A stretch of 64,000 nt of DNA from Siderastrea radians. Lineage: Eukaryota; Cnidaria; Anthozoa; Scleractinia; Rhizangiidae. The stretch spans positions 38,750,336 to 38,814,335 of the forward strand of contig OZ024897.1 of NCBI GenBank assembly GCA_964017195.1, written 5' to 3'. The notes below the pieces were generated by a model. The model was not told the DNA's origin and made no database searches. It saw nothing but the letters and a program-made list of their open reading frames with translations. This document shows, piece after piece, positions 29,190-41,900 of this stretch. The position numbers and the translations under genes were made by a program. Each line of letters starts with the position of its first letter. The stretch's first letter is position 1.

Positions 29190-30985
29190 AAAGTGTTTTT
29201 TTTCTCGCCATATTATCTGAGTTGTTTGGCGGGAGTTCAAAACATAAGCGAAATATGCCTATACAATGATTGTAGTTCAAGCCCCAGTTGACGAAAAGTG
29301 GATAATTCTTTTCCAATGGATAAGTCGCTGTCCAGGGGATACAATTTATCGCTTGCTTCATCTCGGTTGTTCAAAGCTTGGATAGCGCTGTTCGCCAGCC
29401 AGCTGTCCAGCCGCCGGGTATCCAGCGAATAAATTTATCCATTCCAAGGTAGGCTGTGTAACTTTTATCCACTGAATAAAACTGTAGTAAAATAGACATG
29501 GCTATTCGAAGAACAGATTTTTTAAGCTGTGGAAATTTAAACAAAACACCTATGAAAAACTTTATAGACTTTGATACTCGCGAATTGTCAAGCATCGGTA
29601 GCTCGATTTTATTGTAGGCGTGGGAGAAAATAAAAGAAGCTATACTTTGTCTGCCGTTGTTTATGTTCATTGTACAGTATAAAAAAAGCATTGAGAGTTT
29701 TGCCCATTCTTGGCATAGTCTGGGAAACTTTCTTGAATCAAAAAACCGTAATGTTGTAGTCAGCTGACAGGCAGCTTATCGTGTCCATCATAGTACAGTG
29801 GTCGCTTAATAAATTAAAACACAAGTGCTTGGCGCTGCTAAATATTTTAAACAGTTTTTATCGAATTCTTAACTTGAGCCGAAAGAAGTGAAACAAACCA
29901 AGACCTTTTTTCAAGAACTGAAGGCCTTGTGCGTGACCGAAATCTAAACAATTGTAGTCAAAATTTAAAAAAGCCATTAGGAAAATTTTCCGATATAACA
30001 ACGACATGCGGACCGCCAAGGAAACGAAACTTTCGCTCACCTAATTCGCTGCGTAAAAATAATAACTTAACATTTAATCATTTTCCTTGGTGGTTCATTC
30101 ACTAAGATTGCTATGACAGTCAAAAGAAATAACATTGTTAAACCCTTAGGCAAGTAGTGGCGTGTGATATTTTTCCCAACTTCAATTTCCACGCATCGAT
30201 GATCTGACCTATTGAAGCCTTTATATATCTCGAACACAGTAATGTCAATCGACTCTTCACCGACAGGGAATAAGGAAAGAAGCGATTACTGCTCTGAAAT
30301 TAACAGACATGGAATTAAAAAAAGGAAAAGATAAGCAGTACAAACTATATCGGCTTAGTCACGACGGTCCTGCATTCGCCCAGGTTGCATTTGTTTTTTA
30401 CCACGCCGAGGATCTTCGCGCTAGCAGACGGCAATACTGAAAGAGTTTTCCACGACGATATGAATTTTAAAATACGGTAAAAAAAAACCAGTTTTGCACA
30501 AAGGTGGATGCGTTGAAAAAGAAACAAACATCACTTCAACTGAGTTATAAGATTAGTTACCTTTCGTCTTGTTCGCGCAGATAATGTTTTTTCGGGTTCT
30601 TTTTTCCATAATGTTGGAATGGACAATGGAATGATCGACCTCTGGGATCTTGCGATATGAACAGCCCTCGGGAAAAACTTGTCCTTGAAGTGATCAAAAC
30701 AGACGACGTAAATGCCTCTTGGGTTGAAATTCGCACTGTGTGTGAGTACGAACTTTGTCCTTTTTTCCACTGCGGGTCCGCTCGCAGGGCTTCGATGAAG
30801 CGAAATACCAGCTCGATGGTTGGATTTATTGTTGTAGCATTGTACAACTCAAGTAATGCCCGTCAAAACTGCTGCAGCAAGGAAGATTTCAAAGTCGTGC
30901 AGCAAACAATTGGCGAGAAATCTTTCCTCTAGGACAGTTAAATTTCCCGCTGTAAGTAACCATGTGAAGGCACTGAAGGCACCAG
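29190..30985. other. Interior of the TTAA element, no recognisable gene
   Basis: Several minus-strand frames (for example 30531-30847 and 30849-31148) are open for 80-100 codons but show no domain. The interior appears to be non-transposase DNA. Confidence 0.4.
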
Positions 30986-33900
30986 GTTTAAGGTGAGCCT
31001 CTGACGTCACTTCCGCTAATTCGTAAGCCAGCTTCCGGAACAAGGGCCAGTAATGGCGGCCGCAAAATCTCGACAAAAACCGTCCGAAAAAAGCGACTTC
31101 CATTCGTCTTAATGAGTTGAAATTTGGCATGATGACTAAGAACCACAAACTATCTTTGAAAATGTAAAAACATGGAATACCAAAATTCTGGTCCCAGTGG
31201 CACTTTAATGTATAGTATTAACTTTGCACTTTCAATGTCCCCCTTTTCAGCTTCCTTCTCGGAATTCTGCTGATCGTTGGCGAGTCTCAAGTTCCGCAGG
31301 CGTTGTCTTCTGTAGCTGGCAGAATTTGTTAAAGACACTTTCGTTACCAAACTGCGATAACGTCTATGAACGGTTAATATGTGCCCAGCGCAAGTAATGC
31401 ACGTTTGATGGGACGTGCAGCAACCTGTGCAGCGTCACCCGTGGAGCCATCTTCCGTCCACTGCGAAGATTGGATACCTTAGCCGAACCTATTGATTATG
31501 AACCAGGCTTCGAGCCTCGACGTGTAGCAGCCAATCCCAATAGAAATCTCACAAATGCTAGGCAAGTTAGCATAAACGTGTTTGATGCGAATAACATCGC
31601 AGATATCAACGGCACCCGTGCAGCTTTCACCCATCTGACAATGACCTGGGGACAATTCCTAGATCATGACATTACCTTGACCGAGATGGAAGAGGTAGAT
31701 TGTGGCAGCAACCAAAATGAACCGTGCCCACAAAGACCTGGATGCATTGGAATCGACATCCTCCCCGGCCACGAACTGAGATTCAACCAAAGTGTTCGGT
31801 GTATTAACCTTAGGAAGTCATTTAGAAACGCAAATGGGGATCAGGTAAGTAAAATCTTGTTTTCTTGTAGAAACCATCAGTACTAAGAAAAAACTGTCCT
31901 TGATGAGATTGAGACCGCGTGCATTACAACAGATTGATACACATTAGAGTCGGTGCTTAGATGTGGCTATTTCTGCAGCATGAAGCGTCCAGCACCATTA
32001 CAATGACTCGCCACTGGATAGAATGAAAGTCCATCGCACAAGTACCATTAGCATTTTGTCAGGTTGGCTTAACGGTTCTGTAGACCTCAGTTATACACCT
32101 AGATAGAGAAAGGCAGTGAAAAGAAAAAAAACTTTCTTGCACAGGAAAACAAAATGGTGGAGTGACCAGCCGTGAAATACTGAACGTCCGATTGAAAGTC
32201 CCAGGTGCTAATGTCTACTAACACCATCGCGGTGTTAAGGAACGTAAACAAAAAAGACAATATAAATTTTAATGCCAAGTAACAAAAATCTTATTTCCGT
32301 TGTATTGCAGGTAAACACAGTCACCTCCTATATAGACGCGTCACAAGTGTACGGGTCTAACATCAACTTAGCAAAGAGGCTTCGTGCAGAAGGGGGACGT
32401 TTAGATGTTCGCTCATTTATAAACTCAGGAGGGCAGCCTGTTCTTCCACCTGATCCAGAAACATTCTGCAGATCTGTTAACCCGGAAGAGGAACCTTGTT
32501 TTCTCGCCGGTGACACTCGATCAAATGAAAATCACGGTAAGAGACATTCCTGTTAACTAGATTTAATTAATACTTGCATGTGGCAGTAGCGGGCCCATTC
32601 TCGCTATGCATGATAGAGAGATGAAATAATTGGCCAAATTCTCATCCCAACTCCACTTTTGCGACATGCGATTCGAACTTAATGGGGACGTAATATTTGC
32701 CTTGTTTTGCTTACCGACGAAAATTTCAATAGGTCCTCGCCTCCCGCCCTCAAACTGAAAGCACACCTCTCGGCTCCAGCTCTGATATTTCATTCCATGT
32801 ATCTCCTTAAAACTCACCTGTTGTGCATCCCGCATTTTGTCAAGCCCTTGTTAGACTCTTTTTAGGCCCCGTCAGCCCATTTCAGAGCGACCTGACAGTC
32901 TAAATCCAATTACTTTTTAAAACTTTCTTCGCTCCTTTTCCTCCTCGCTGTTTAATGAATCTATCATAGATATCACTACATTTTAAGCCAACCAACCCAC
33001 AAAATACGTCACCATTTCAGTACGCCATATTATGTTTACCCTATTTTCTCGCTTAAGAGCCAGGGGCGTTTATTTAAAACTCGGCCTCGTATACCCGGTG
33101 TTTATTCAAGGCCCGGCGTTTATTCATTAAGAGCATTTTTCAGTCACTTTTTTTTTATCGTCAGTACTGGAGGTTTACTGAATTAAGAACCAAATGTCCA
33201 CAAAAACGTTAAAAAATGTCAAACAATGTCACCAATTTTGTCTTATTTCGGTGAATCTGGTAAGTCATTTGGCCAAAAAATCACTGACAGGAACAACAGT
33301 GGTGGAACTCTTCTCAACGTTACATTTCTCCGTGAAACACGGAGGAAGTGTATCGGTTACTGCTCCACGGTAAACGTACTTTGCATGCAATTTAGAACAA
33401 GGTGGTGTCGAGTTTCCTGCTCCATCAGGCTCCCATCAGTTCACTGCTGGAGAAACGTTGGAGAAACCTTTGAGATGATCCTCGCTTGATGGACAAGCCC
33501 GAAGAAAAGTTACCATTTAAAAGAGATTGTCACGATACCTGACACGTCGTTTGTTTCATCTGTTTTAGTTAGAAGTATAATTGTAAACGGTAGTTTAGGT
33601 TTGATTATCAGTGGATAAATTCAAATATTTAATATATTTAATACCCCCATCTCCAATAAACGCTGGGACCTCAAATAAAGGCCGAGAAGCCGAAAAAACG
33701 CCGGGACCCCGAATAAGCGCCGGGACCTCGAATAAACGTCGGGGGCGTTTATTTTAAATTCGGCCCCGTAGACCCGGCGTTTATTCGGGACCCGGAGTTT
33801 AATCGAGAAAATACGGTAAGTTGACTTATACCCTTACCAAAAATATAGCTGTATATCATTTTGTGTTATCATCGGCAATATTCTAATCAGGTGGAAATAA

Positions 33901-34469
33901 GTACATGTAAATTTAGTATCCTGGTAAATAAAGTGTCGCAACTTTGTTTTAAAAATGATTGTGTTGATTGACAGCTCTGACAACGATGCACCTTTTATGG
34001 GTTCGCGAACACAACCGCATAGCCACAGCTCTGTGTGTACTGAATCCAAAATGGGGTGACGAGAGGTTGTTTCAAGAGACACGTAAAATTGTAGCTGCAG
34101 GGATACAGCACATCACTTACAAGGAGTGGCTTGCAGTTCTCTTCAGTGAAGCTGTGGTAAGAGCTGTCACGTGATAAGTTTCTTCGTAATCGTTTGTCCC
34201 ACGCAACTGGTACTAGACTACCAAGTGATTGTAGGCGAAAACAGTCACTAAATGACATGAACTTTTTCCGGCCCTTCAGTAAATCTTTTTTTGTGAATTT
34301 TTAAACGATCCCGCTCAATAGATGTCGCAAAAAGTATAATCCGCAGAAATACTTTTTCACAAAAATTTACTGTCCTCAAAAATTTACTTTCAAACCAGTT
34401 CCCACCAAAACATATCGGGTTATAAAAGTCCATAGTTCAATTTTCAAATCAGAAAACCACGTGAAGACA

Positions 34470-35830
34470 GGCATTTTAGCAAGTCTTAAAGGCGTCCACC
34501 GCCAAACATCAAAACTAAAATTTCACTGAAATACGCTGTCATTCAAACAAAATTCTTCTCTGTGGAAGAATGAATTAAAATTACAATTCAAATTAGAGGC
34601 CATGCAGATTTACCCGCTTTGGTCAATATGAAGTTTTAATTTTTTTACTGAAGCATTTCAGCGGTCCGGTATCCTTAATCCTTGAATCTGATTGGCTAAT
34701 GACGCGCGTTCCAGCGGGCCGGATTTTCCCATCCGGACCCCGCGTACGGACCGCTCCAATCCACGGGAAAACTTGATCGAAGTGAAATCATTTTACTCCG
34801 GCGCAACACCGGATTTTTCCTCTTAAAATGCACTAACCGTTGAAAAATGAAAGGAAAAATCAGCAATGGAATAAAAGGCCTGGTTATTATTTTCCCAGAA
34901 AAGGCGAGTATTCCTGGGTTTTTGTTGACAAAACTTTGCTGGCTTGGTTTTTCCCAGTTTTAGCGGAGCCAGCGCGCTAGCGCGTCAGCGGAGCTCCATT
35001 GCTAAGGAAATTTGGTAACCTATCAAGCCAAGAAATTTTGGTAGTGACGTAATAGTCACGTGACCGTCCGTACGTACGCACGTCCGTCCGTCCGTCCGCA
35101 CCACAGGCTTACCAATACACTTCATACACTAGATATAACCCTGTGCTAAATCCCAGGTGTTTTTGGCGCGAAATCGCATGTTGAGCCGCGTTGTAGCAAA
35201 ACAAGCAAAGACAACACAAGTCAAAAACAAATTTGTTAATGGAAAAAAAGTTCAAAAGAATACTCAGTTGTCTTTTATGTGGAAGGGGAAAAGTTCAATT
35301 TAGGCGAAAAAATTAGGCGATAAAGTTCAGGCGAAAAGTTCAAATTTGCCTTGTCGGTTCTGTTCGAACTTGGTCGGCACACCGCTTGAGTTCGCAGCTT
35401 TTCGCAGCGGTTTCGACGCCAAATATAGCAGAGCTAGTGCTTTTTGGTTTTTTCTGTCCACAACCATGGTTTTTACGGCGTTCCGAACACATTTTGCCAG
35501 GAAAAACACCAGCTTTTCATGCTGATAGGCAGCTTGTCAGGAAGAAAGAAATAAGTATTAAAATAAACTTGGAAAATGTCATTAAACGCTTATGGCGAAG
35601 TGGACTAATGTCCGGCTTCATACGCTAACAACCCGCCGGGTTCGGTTCCCAGCGAAAGTGAAAATTTTTTCTTTTGTTTTTTCTTTTCTTTTTTGTTTTT
35701 GTTTTAATTTAACGACTTGAATGAGAGTATTTTCACAAATTAATAACTGCAAGCAAACAAACAAACAAACAAACAACCAAACAAAACAAACGAAACAAAA
35801 AGGGGGGCTCCGCTTTCAGGCTTGGCTAAC
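34470..35830. mobile_element. Inserted repeat with tRNA-like segment, CCGT tract and CAAA tract
   Basis: This stretch in the dead peroxidase gene differs in composition from its flanks. It holds a CGTC/CCGT tandem tract (35066-35100), a tRNA-like head (35587-35656) and a CAAA tract (35752-35800). GCGGAGCTCC near 34988 and GGGGGCTCCGC near 35803 are partly inverted. It probably contains more than one retroposon. It lies where the missing peroxidase exon should be. Confidence 0.5.
35587..35656 (+). mobile_element. tRNA-like SINE head
   Basis: A-box TGGCGAAGTGG and B-box GGTTCGGTTCC are near consensus and properly spaced, with a CGCT/AGCG acceptor remnant. Other stems are poor, so this is a tRNA-derived retroposon rather than a tRNA gene. 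Confidence 0.5.
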
Positions 35831-36303
35831 TCTATATATTAGTTTTCTTATTGACACGGGTCGTTTGATTTAACACATAAACTGGAAGTTAGTCTTTTGA
35901 CCTCCGTTTCTCGGTCCAAATCTCATTATTTTCCTTGGAGATCTAATTTCTTATCCTGTCCTATTTAGCTTAATTTAAAACAGTATGATTATTAGTGATT
36001 GTCAGCCAAAATAGTCAAACAAAAACCTCGCAACGGCTGTGGCTTCGACAAGAACTCCTGCATGTCAGTAAGTTTTTCAAAGTATCGATTAAGAAGAAGA
36101 AGATAACTTAATTGACCACTCCCTATGAGGGGCTTTTCAGGGACAATGAAAGAAATAATCTTAATGATCATAACAGCTTTAAGAATTTGAGAATCCCTAC
36201 TAGCGGGAAGGCAAACCCATCAACTTGTCGAGCTATGCTTCCGACCAATCCCTGCGTATAGGTTCACATAATGTTAATAAGCTAGCATCATTCGCTCCTA
36301 AGA

Positions 36304-36466
36304 TTTTAAGAAGAAGAAGAAGAAGAAGTAGAAGAAGAAGAAGAAGAAGAAGAAGAAGAAGAAGAAGAAGAAGGAGAAGGAGAAGGAGAAGAAGAAGAAG
36401 AAGAAGAAGAAGAAGAAGAAGAAGAAGAAGAAGAAGAAGAAGAAGAAGAAGAAGAAGAAGGAGAAG
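36304..36466. repeat. (GAA)n microsatellite, about 160 bp
   Basis: Almost pure AAG/AGA triplets with a few GGA interruptions. The long open frames here on both strands (poly-Arg, poly-Phe) are artefacts of the repeat. Confidence 0.97.
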
Positions 36467-38172
36467 TTAACAAAGGGCGACATGAGAAGCTACAATGTCG
36501 GGATTCTTGAGTAATAAATAAAAATCAAAAGATTTATGTGATTTATGCGATAACCGAGAAACACGTCTTTTTGTAAAAAAAAAAAAAACCGTAAGCTAAA
36601 TTTATTTTTGTTGGAATATGTCTTGGCTTTAGGGCAGGAGAGGAAAAGGCCGGAGATAGCCCCTAGATGTTAAAGGTTAAATGACTGTTGGACGATCGAA
36701 ATTTCGAGTTGAATTATACATCACGGCTCGAACCCCAACGTAGTCAAAATAGGCTTATGACCATCTGAATTTTTATTTTTCATATAGGATCTTCGTTGAA
36801 GCCGTGCAAGAGCAACTAATTTTCGAGGGACCAACTTTTGGTGGCACCGTTGGTGACCTTGCTGCCATAAACATTCAGCGTGGCCGAGATCATGGCCTAC
36901 CAGGCTACGTCAAGTTTCGTGAAGCTTTCGGTGCACAACCAGCTACGTTTTTCCCTGACCTTTTGGACACAATAGCTCAGGACCAGATAAACAGGCTGAA
37001 AATGGTTTACGCCAATGTCGAAGACATCGATTTATATGCAGGCGGCATCAGTGAGTTCCCAACAGAAGGAAGCGTGCTTGGATTCACGTTCACCTGCATT
37101 ATAACGAAGCAGTTTAAAGATTTGCGCTTTGGGGACTGCTTTTGGTATGAGAGAGACCAACCAACTTCGTTCACATGTGCTCAGCTAACCCAGATACGAA
37201 AAGTAACGATCGCTCGAGTGATATGTGACAACGCCGACGGAGTGATGTCCATACAGAGAGATGCTTTCTTAGGAAAAATGAACGACGATAAAAGCAACCC
37301 TTTGGTTGATTGTGATGATCTGCCTTTCATCGACTTTAACGCGTTCAAAGAAGGTAAGAATCTCTTTGTTGTATGAATTGACCCTAATTAATGCAAGAAT
37401 GGCTGTCCTTGTTTTGTGTTTTTTGGTGAGGTTAAAAATAAGAATTCAATGGACAACAAATGCAGTGTACGTGTGAACATAATTTTCCCACTTTCATTTC
37501 TTTAAGGGTTTAAAGGCTCCTCAGTTATGGCACATTCAAATTAAAGCGACTTATATAGGAGAAGTAATCCTGGCCTACGAAGACTGGTTTCCATCTTTTT
37601 AATGAACTTTATTTTACGAGTTCCTGTAACCTATCGTAGCTAGGCGTACGGTGCTAAAACTCTATGTGGTGATAGATTTTGACTTGATCTTTAAATTAGA
37701 CCAAAGCAAATGGATTCTGTCTCGAAATATTGCGTGTGGGCCAGAAACGTATCAACGGCGCCCAGTTTTGCATCTGGTGTACTCTGTATTTGCAGAGACT
37801 AGATTTTAGTGACGTTCAAAGGGATTTTAGGGCATTCCAAGTGGAAGGAGTGTAATAATTAGCAAACAAAGATTTAGGTGAAAACTGCGTTCTTTTTGTT
37901 TTTTTCTGCATTCTGCATTGGTATTGATCTAAGAATCTGAAAGAAACTGCAAAACATTCGGATAAGTTATGTGCACATCACTATCTGAAAAAAAAAACGG
38001 CAATTGGGTTTATCGAACTCAGCCTTGCAAACTATCTTCCCACGTCAGAAAAATTGCTAAGATATGTGACTGTGATCTAAAGGACGTAACCTACGAAAAT
38101 GACAAAAAGGTGACCACTTTAGTTACAAGACAAACCCTAAATTGCGTCGTGTTTTTTTTTTCTTTTTTATAG

Positions 38173-38228
38173 AATCAGATTCATCGCAGGGTGAAGGAAG
38201 TGAATCAAGTGCGTCTGTCAGCGCTTGA
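38173..38228 (+). pseudogene. Terminal exon of peroxidase copy 1
   Basis: The acceptor TTTTTTATAG precedes AATCAGATTC. The phase matches the donor at 37353 (GAA completed across the junction), giving the tail ESDSSQGEGSESSASVSA and TGA. The paralogous exon at 52420-52499 reads TCA here and continues for eight more codons, so the TGA may be a secondary nonsense change. Confidence 0.75.
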
Positions 38229-38659
38229 GACATTCCCTGGTTTTCCTCTTAGTTGAGACTGGAACATGCTCAAATATTTTACTTTAATAACACGTATTTG
38301 TTGTTGATCTATCCTCACTAAGTCATGCAGATTTTAGTAGCAGGCTGCCTTTTTGGTGTAGTTTTAATAAGTTTTGCGCATGCCTGCTGGTGTGAAATGA
38401 ACTACATATTTTTGCCTTGTCAGTCAGACAAAAAAAGAAAGATGTCAGGGGTTACGCTTAGAACGAGGAATAAGGAATAGTTTATTATTTAAGCATTTCG
38501 GTTTTGTAAATTTTCATTACGTAAAAGGTTTGTTTTGTAGAAGAAGATCATCAACATTGTTGTAATAATGATGGCAGGGATAGATCATTGAATAATAAAG
38601 TACATGCAAAGAGGTTACTAAGTATGAAATTTTGTTGCTATATGTTATGAGGCTTCCAG

Positions 38660-38926
38660 GATGAAGCGTCGCCTAGCAAAACTTCCCAGGACGACGGTTT
38701 GTTTGACTTTGTCAATATCGATTCAAAACAGGGCAAACAGGGCAGGTCTCAAGTTCCGAGTGACACCTCTCCCCCCCTCCCCCCACCTCCTCCCCCAAAC
38801 CTTCCCCATGACCAGTCAGCCGTCAGCAGTCAGTCGATAGGAAATACAACCTCTCAAGTTTATCACCAGAATAATAACAAGTGGAGAAACAAGGCTTCCC
38901 TGCAGTCGCAAATAATGTTATCATAA
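38660..38926 (+). CDS. Possible alternative terminal exon (unverified)
   Basis: The acceptor-like GGCTTCCAG is followed by an open frame of 88 codons: DEASPSKTSQDDGLFDF, a proline run, then a Gln/Asn/Ser-rich tail. The low-complexity but polar composition looks coding. Its phase (0) does not match the known donor at 37353 (phase 1), so it cannot simply extend that transcript. Diverged non-coding echoes occur near 43010 and 48340. Confidence 0.3.
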   Translation, partial: DEASPSKTSQDDGLFDFVNIDSKQGKQGRSQVPSDTSPPLPPPPPPNLPHDQSAVSSQSIGNTTSQVYHQNNNKWRNKASLQSQIMLS

Positions 38927-38929
38927 TCA

Positions 38930-41900
38930 AGATAGGGAATATTATTGATTAATAACGTGCATGAAAAGAGGTAACTGAGTTTGAAATTTTGTTAGCTTTG
39001 CGTCTTCCAGCTACGACAAAGTTTGGTCTAAAAGACAGTGAGACCACGCAAAGAGATTTGCCATTCAAATTGCTCCTAACATGCAGCATATGCGGCTCCT
39101 CCGGTGGCTTTGTGAATTGTGCTGGAACAAATCGTGTCCCTTCTCTATAAAGTGCATTAGTGTATGCCAGATGCTCTGGTGTAAGCACAATTACCGCAGC
39201 TTTGAAGAAACAAACCGTCAATTACCAGAGAACTACACGAACCATTAAGGACTAAAATACTTGGCTAATAAGCGTCTTTTACGTGGTCATGCTACAAAAT
39301 TAAAATTTGAATGTTTCAGTGATGTTGCACCTGCTTTCCTTGTCCCGACATGTTTTGTAAGCAAATTGTTACTGGGAACACTACGATACGTTGGATGTGA
39401 ACCATGAACCCTGCTGGCAACTAAAACCTTTTAAAACACGAGGCAACCTGTAGCAAGGACCGGTGCCACTAAAACGTTAATAAGAAAAGAAAAAATATAA
39501 CAATGTTTTTTATGTAGAAACAATGTTTCTCAATTGTCATTCATTTATAATAAGTGCAACACTGCAAAAACTTTTATTGAGTTATCGACGTTCAAGTTTA
39601 ACTATACAATATGAAAAAAAAAATCACCACCCCACGTCCACGTTCTCTAATTAACGCCTTTTTTTCTATAGCGTTCTTGTTGCCGCTGTACCGTGGATGC
39701 AGCAAACTTACACTGAAAATTCATGTGCCGTTGTTAACTACTCTATAATCATCGTTTCAATTCCCGGAGCTGAATTCGTAGGGATGCATGGAGGGCAAGA
39801 GCACCGTCGTTTATTCTCCCGCCAGGAAACATCTGTCGATTTACATTGTTGTTGTGCAGTGAAAAAGGAATGTACTGTGTATGGATCACGTGCAAAATTA
39901 AACCTTTCTTTTGTGATGTTCCTGATGTTCTCGCTGCGATCAGCGTCTTCACCCTGAGTAACAGACTACAAGTACAAGATTGACTACGAGTACATCTTTT
40001 GAATTCAGTTCAAAACAGCTACATTCTCAGAGCCCTCGTTTGTCACTGTTGCTGACCAGAAGAGAAAGATGTTATGAGAACGATGTTTGTAGGATAGATC
40101 ACAATCTAAAGCCTGCGACCACAAACTCAAAAGGCGTGTTAAAACTGTACTCAATCTTGTACTCGTAGTCCGACCTATGGGTCCCTAAGCTTCCTCACTT
40201 GAGTTCGACCTAATGCGAGCTTAAATCGGTCGTATATAAATAAGTCTATACGGCTGTAAGGCCACGTTTAAGATACATTTTACATTTCTTGGACCGAAAC
40301 ATTTCACATTTACTACACAGGAATGCCCCCAAAAGGTACAAAATTAGACGCCATAGAAATTAAGCAACAAAAGGTTAGATTGTAGTCGGAATAAAGGAAG
40401 GCAGCTCGTTGTTTATGTTGCCGGCAAGTAATATAATTGAAAGTATCAGTGCTAGAGTCCAAACACCAATTTTTATATTATTAATTTTCATTTAATGTTA
40501 CCGATAGTCTATTTCAATCCTCTAATTTTAAGTTTTTGTGTAATGACTTGCGTCATCAGCAGCCATAGCAAGAAAAACTGACGGGAAACGGACGTGAAAT
40601 GAAACCACTAATACCAGTAGTGAGATATCCGACGGTATACGATTGATAAAAAGATTCAGGCTATCTGCTGGGGCTTAATTAGCTACTATAAATATTACCG
40701 ACCGTTATGTAATTTTCTTTCACATATTGAATAAATCTCTTTCACGGAGTCTATAAGCTTGCTTGCGTCACATGCAAAATGCAAATTACTGGAAGTCTTA
40801 TACTCTGGGTGGTCTGGTATATTTGTATATATCATGTTTCTCCACAAAGAACGAAGCTTTACGCCTGAATAACTATTCACCTTATATAGCCAAAGTGCAT
40901 TTGCTGCCATACTTGTCTTAGTTTCAATAGAAAAAAATTGACCCTTAAAAATAAAACAGCATGTAAGACTTAGCAAGGATGTTATTCCAATCTTCACGAC
41001 AAGGCAACCGGTAACCATATAATATGTAGATACTTTCTAACTGCTGTCTCTTGGTGGCTGTATCAATGAAACGCTATTTAGATTGTTGCTGCCTTACAGA
41101 GTTTCATTCGACAAAGTACTTTTATTCGTCTGATAAGCTTGCGTGACTGTACGTTTGGCGTGGGTTTTGAGCCGCTTCGGTCCTTTTTCACTACGTATGT
41201 CTCGCGTGCTGGTAGGAAATCGATTGAATTGTGGTTTTGGCTTTGAGTTTTCCGTGCTTTAGCGGTAAGGTTCTGAGTTTTAGTCACTGAAATGGAACAG
41301 GTTCCTTTGTTGAAAAACTGTATTGGACCAACCACATCCTTTTCATAAACTAATTTGCCGATATTGATTGAAAACAGGATTTTGTAGGGTTATAGAGCTA
41401 TTATCGAGCCAGTTTTCTTGGCTTTCAAAGTTGAGTCATTTAACTGTCTTCTTCGAGCTTGCTATCACAAATCAGTTGTATACATACTCTTTATGGCTCT
41501 GAGGGCACTTTAAAGATTTTACATTTTCGCTTTCTTAGACTGAGACATTATCACTTTTATTTCTTTTATTCACAAAAACAGAGTAAGATGCAATTAAAAT
41601 TTAGTATTAAAAATTAAGATTTTGACCTGAACAAAAGAAATCAGTTCGTTGCCATGTTGACCAAGTAACTGTTGTAATGCACATTACGTCACCAGGTCAA
41701 AATTCACCCCCAATCCTTGTTTCTACGAAATTCTTTAAAAACATTGACAACTAAACACTGTTTTTGTGTGAGTATTCTTTGGCAACCGTGGGAATTTATT
41801 GATTAATTCATTCACAGGTTAAGCGAGACTTGGAAATGAGATTAGCTAGTTTAATTTGACGTAAAGACGCATAATACTGGTCAATTTATAAATTCCTCCT

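Larger units (their letters stand above)
28769..31204. mobile_element. 2.4-kb TTAA-flanked DNA transposon inside peroxidase intron
   Basis: TTAA at 28765-28768 and 31205-31208 borders perfect 14-bp inverted ends AGTGCCACTGGGAC. A second, perfect 20-bp inverted pair lies deeper (28963-28982 and 30991-31010, AGGTGAGCCTCTGACGTCAC on the right). The host flanks also show a 24-bp imperfect direct repeat (28745-28768 and 31212-31235), so either the target duplication is long or the host was duplicated beforehand. Copy 2 of the gene lacks the insertion. No transposase was seen, so it is non-autonomous. Confidence 0.7.
28366..38228 (+). pseudogene. Animal haem peroxidase, disabled copy 1
   Basis: Exon remnants, by comparison with copy 2: 28366-28381, 31251-31844, 32311-32536, 33975-34156, 36788-37353, 38173-38228. 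All have AG/GT borders. The intact family oxidises halides or phenols with H2O2 in the secretory pathway or outside the cell. Retained motifs: distal WGQFLDHDI, TSYIDASQVYGS, catalytic arginine in WVREHNRIA, and INIQRGRDHGLPGY. Lesions: the start ATG is lost; exon 31251-31844 is 1 nt shorter than its 595-nt counterpart, giving TAA at 31330; AAG-TAA at 31395 is a second stop; no exon encoding the proximal-histidine region is found between 34157 and 36787, and the flanking exon phases (0 then 2) cannot join. TGA at 38226 ends the tail early relative to the orphan exon at 52420. Confidence 0.85.

Noticed and set aside
36225..36470. Long open frames encoding poly-Arg, poly-Lys or poly-Phe
   Set aside because: They arise from the GAA microsatellite and have no independent coding evidence.
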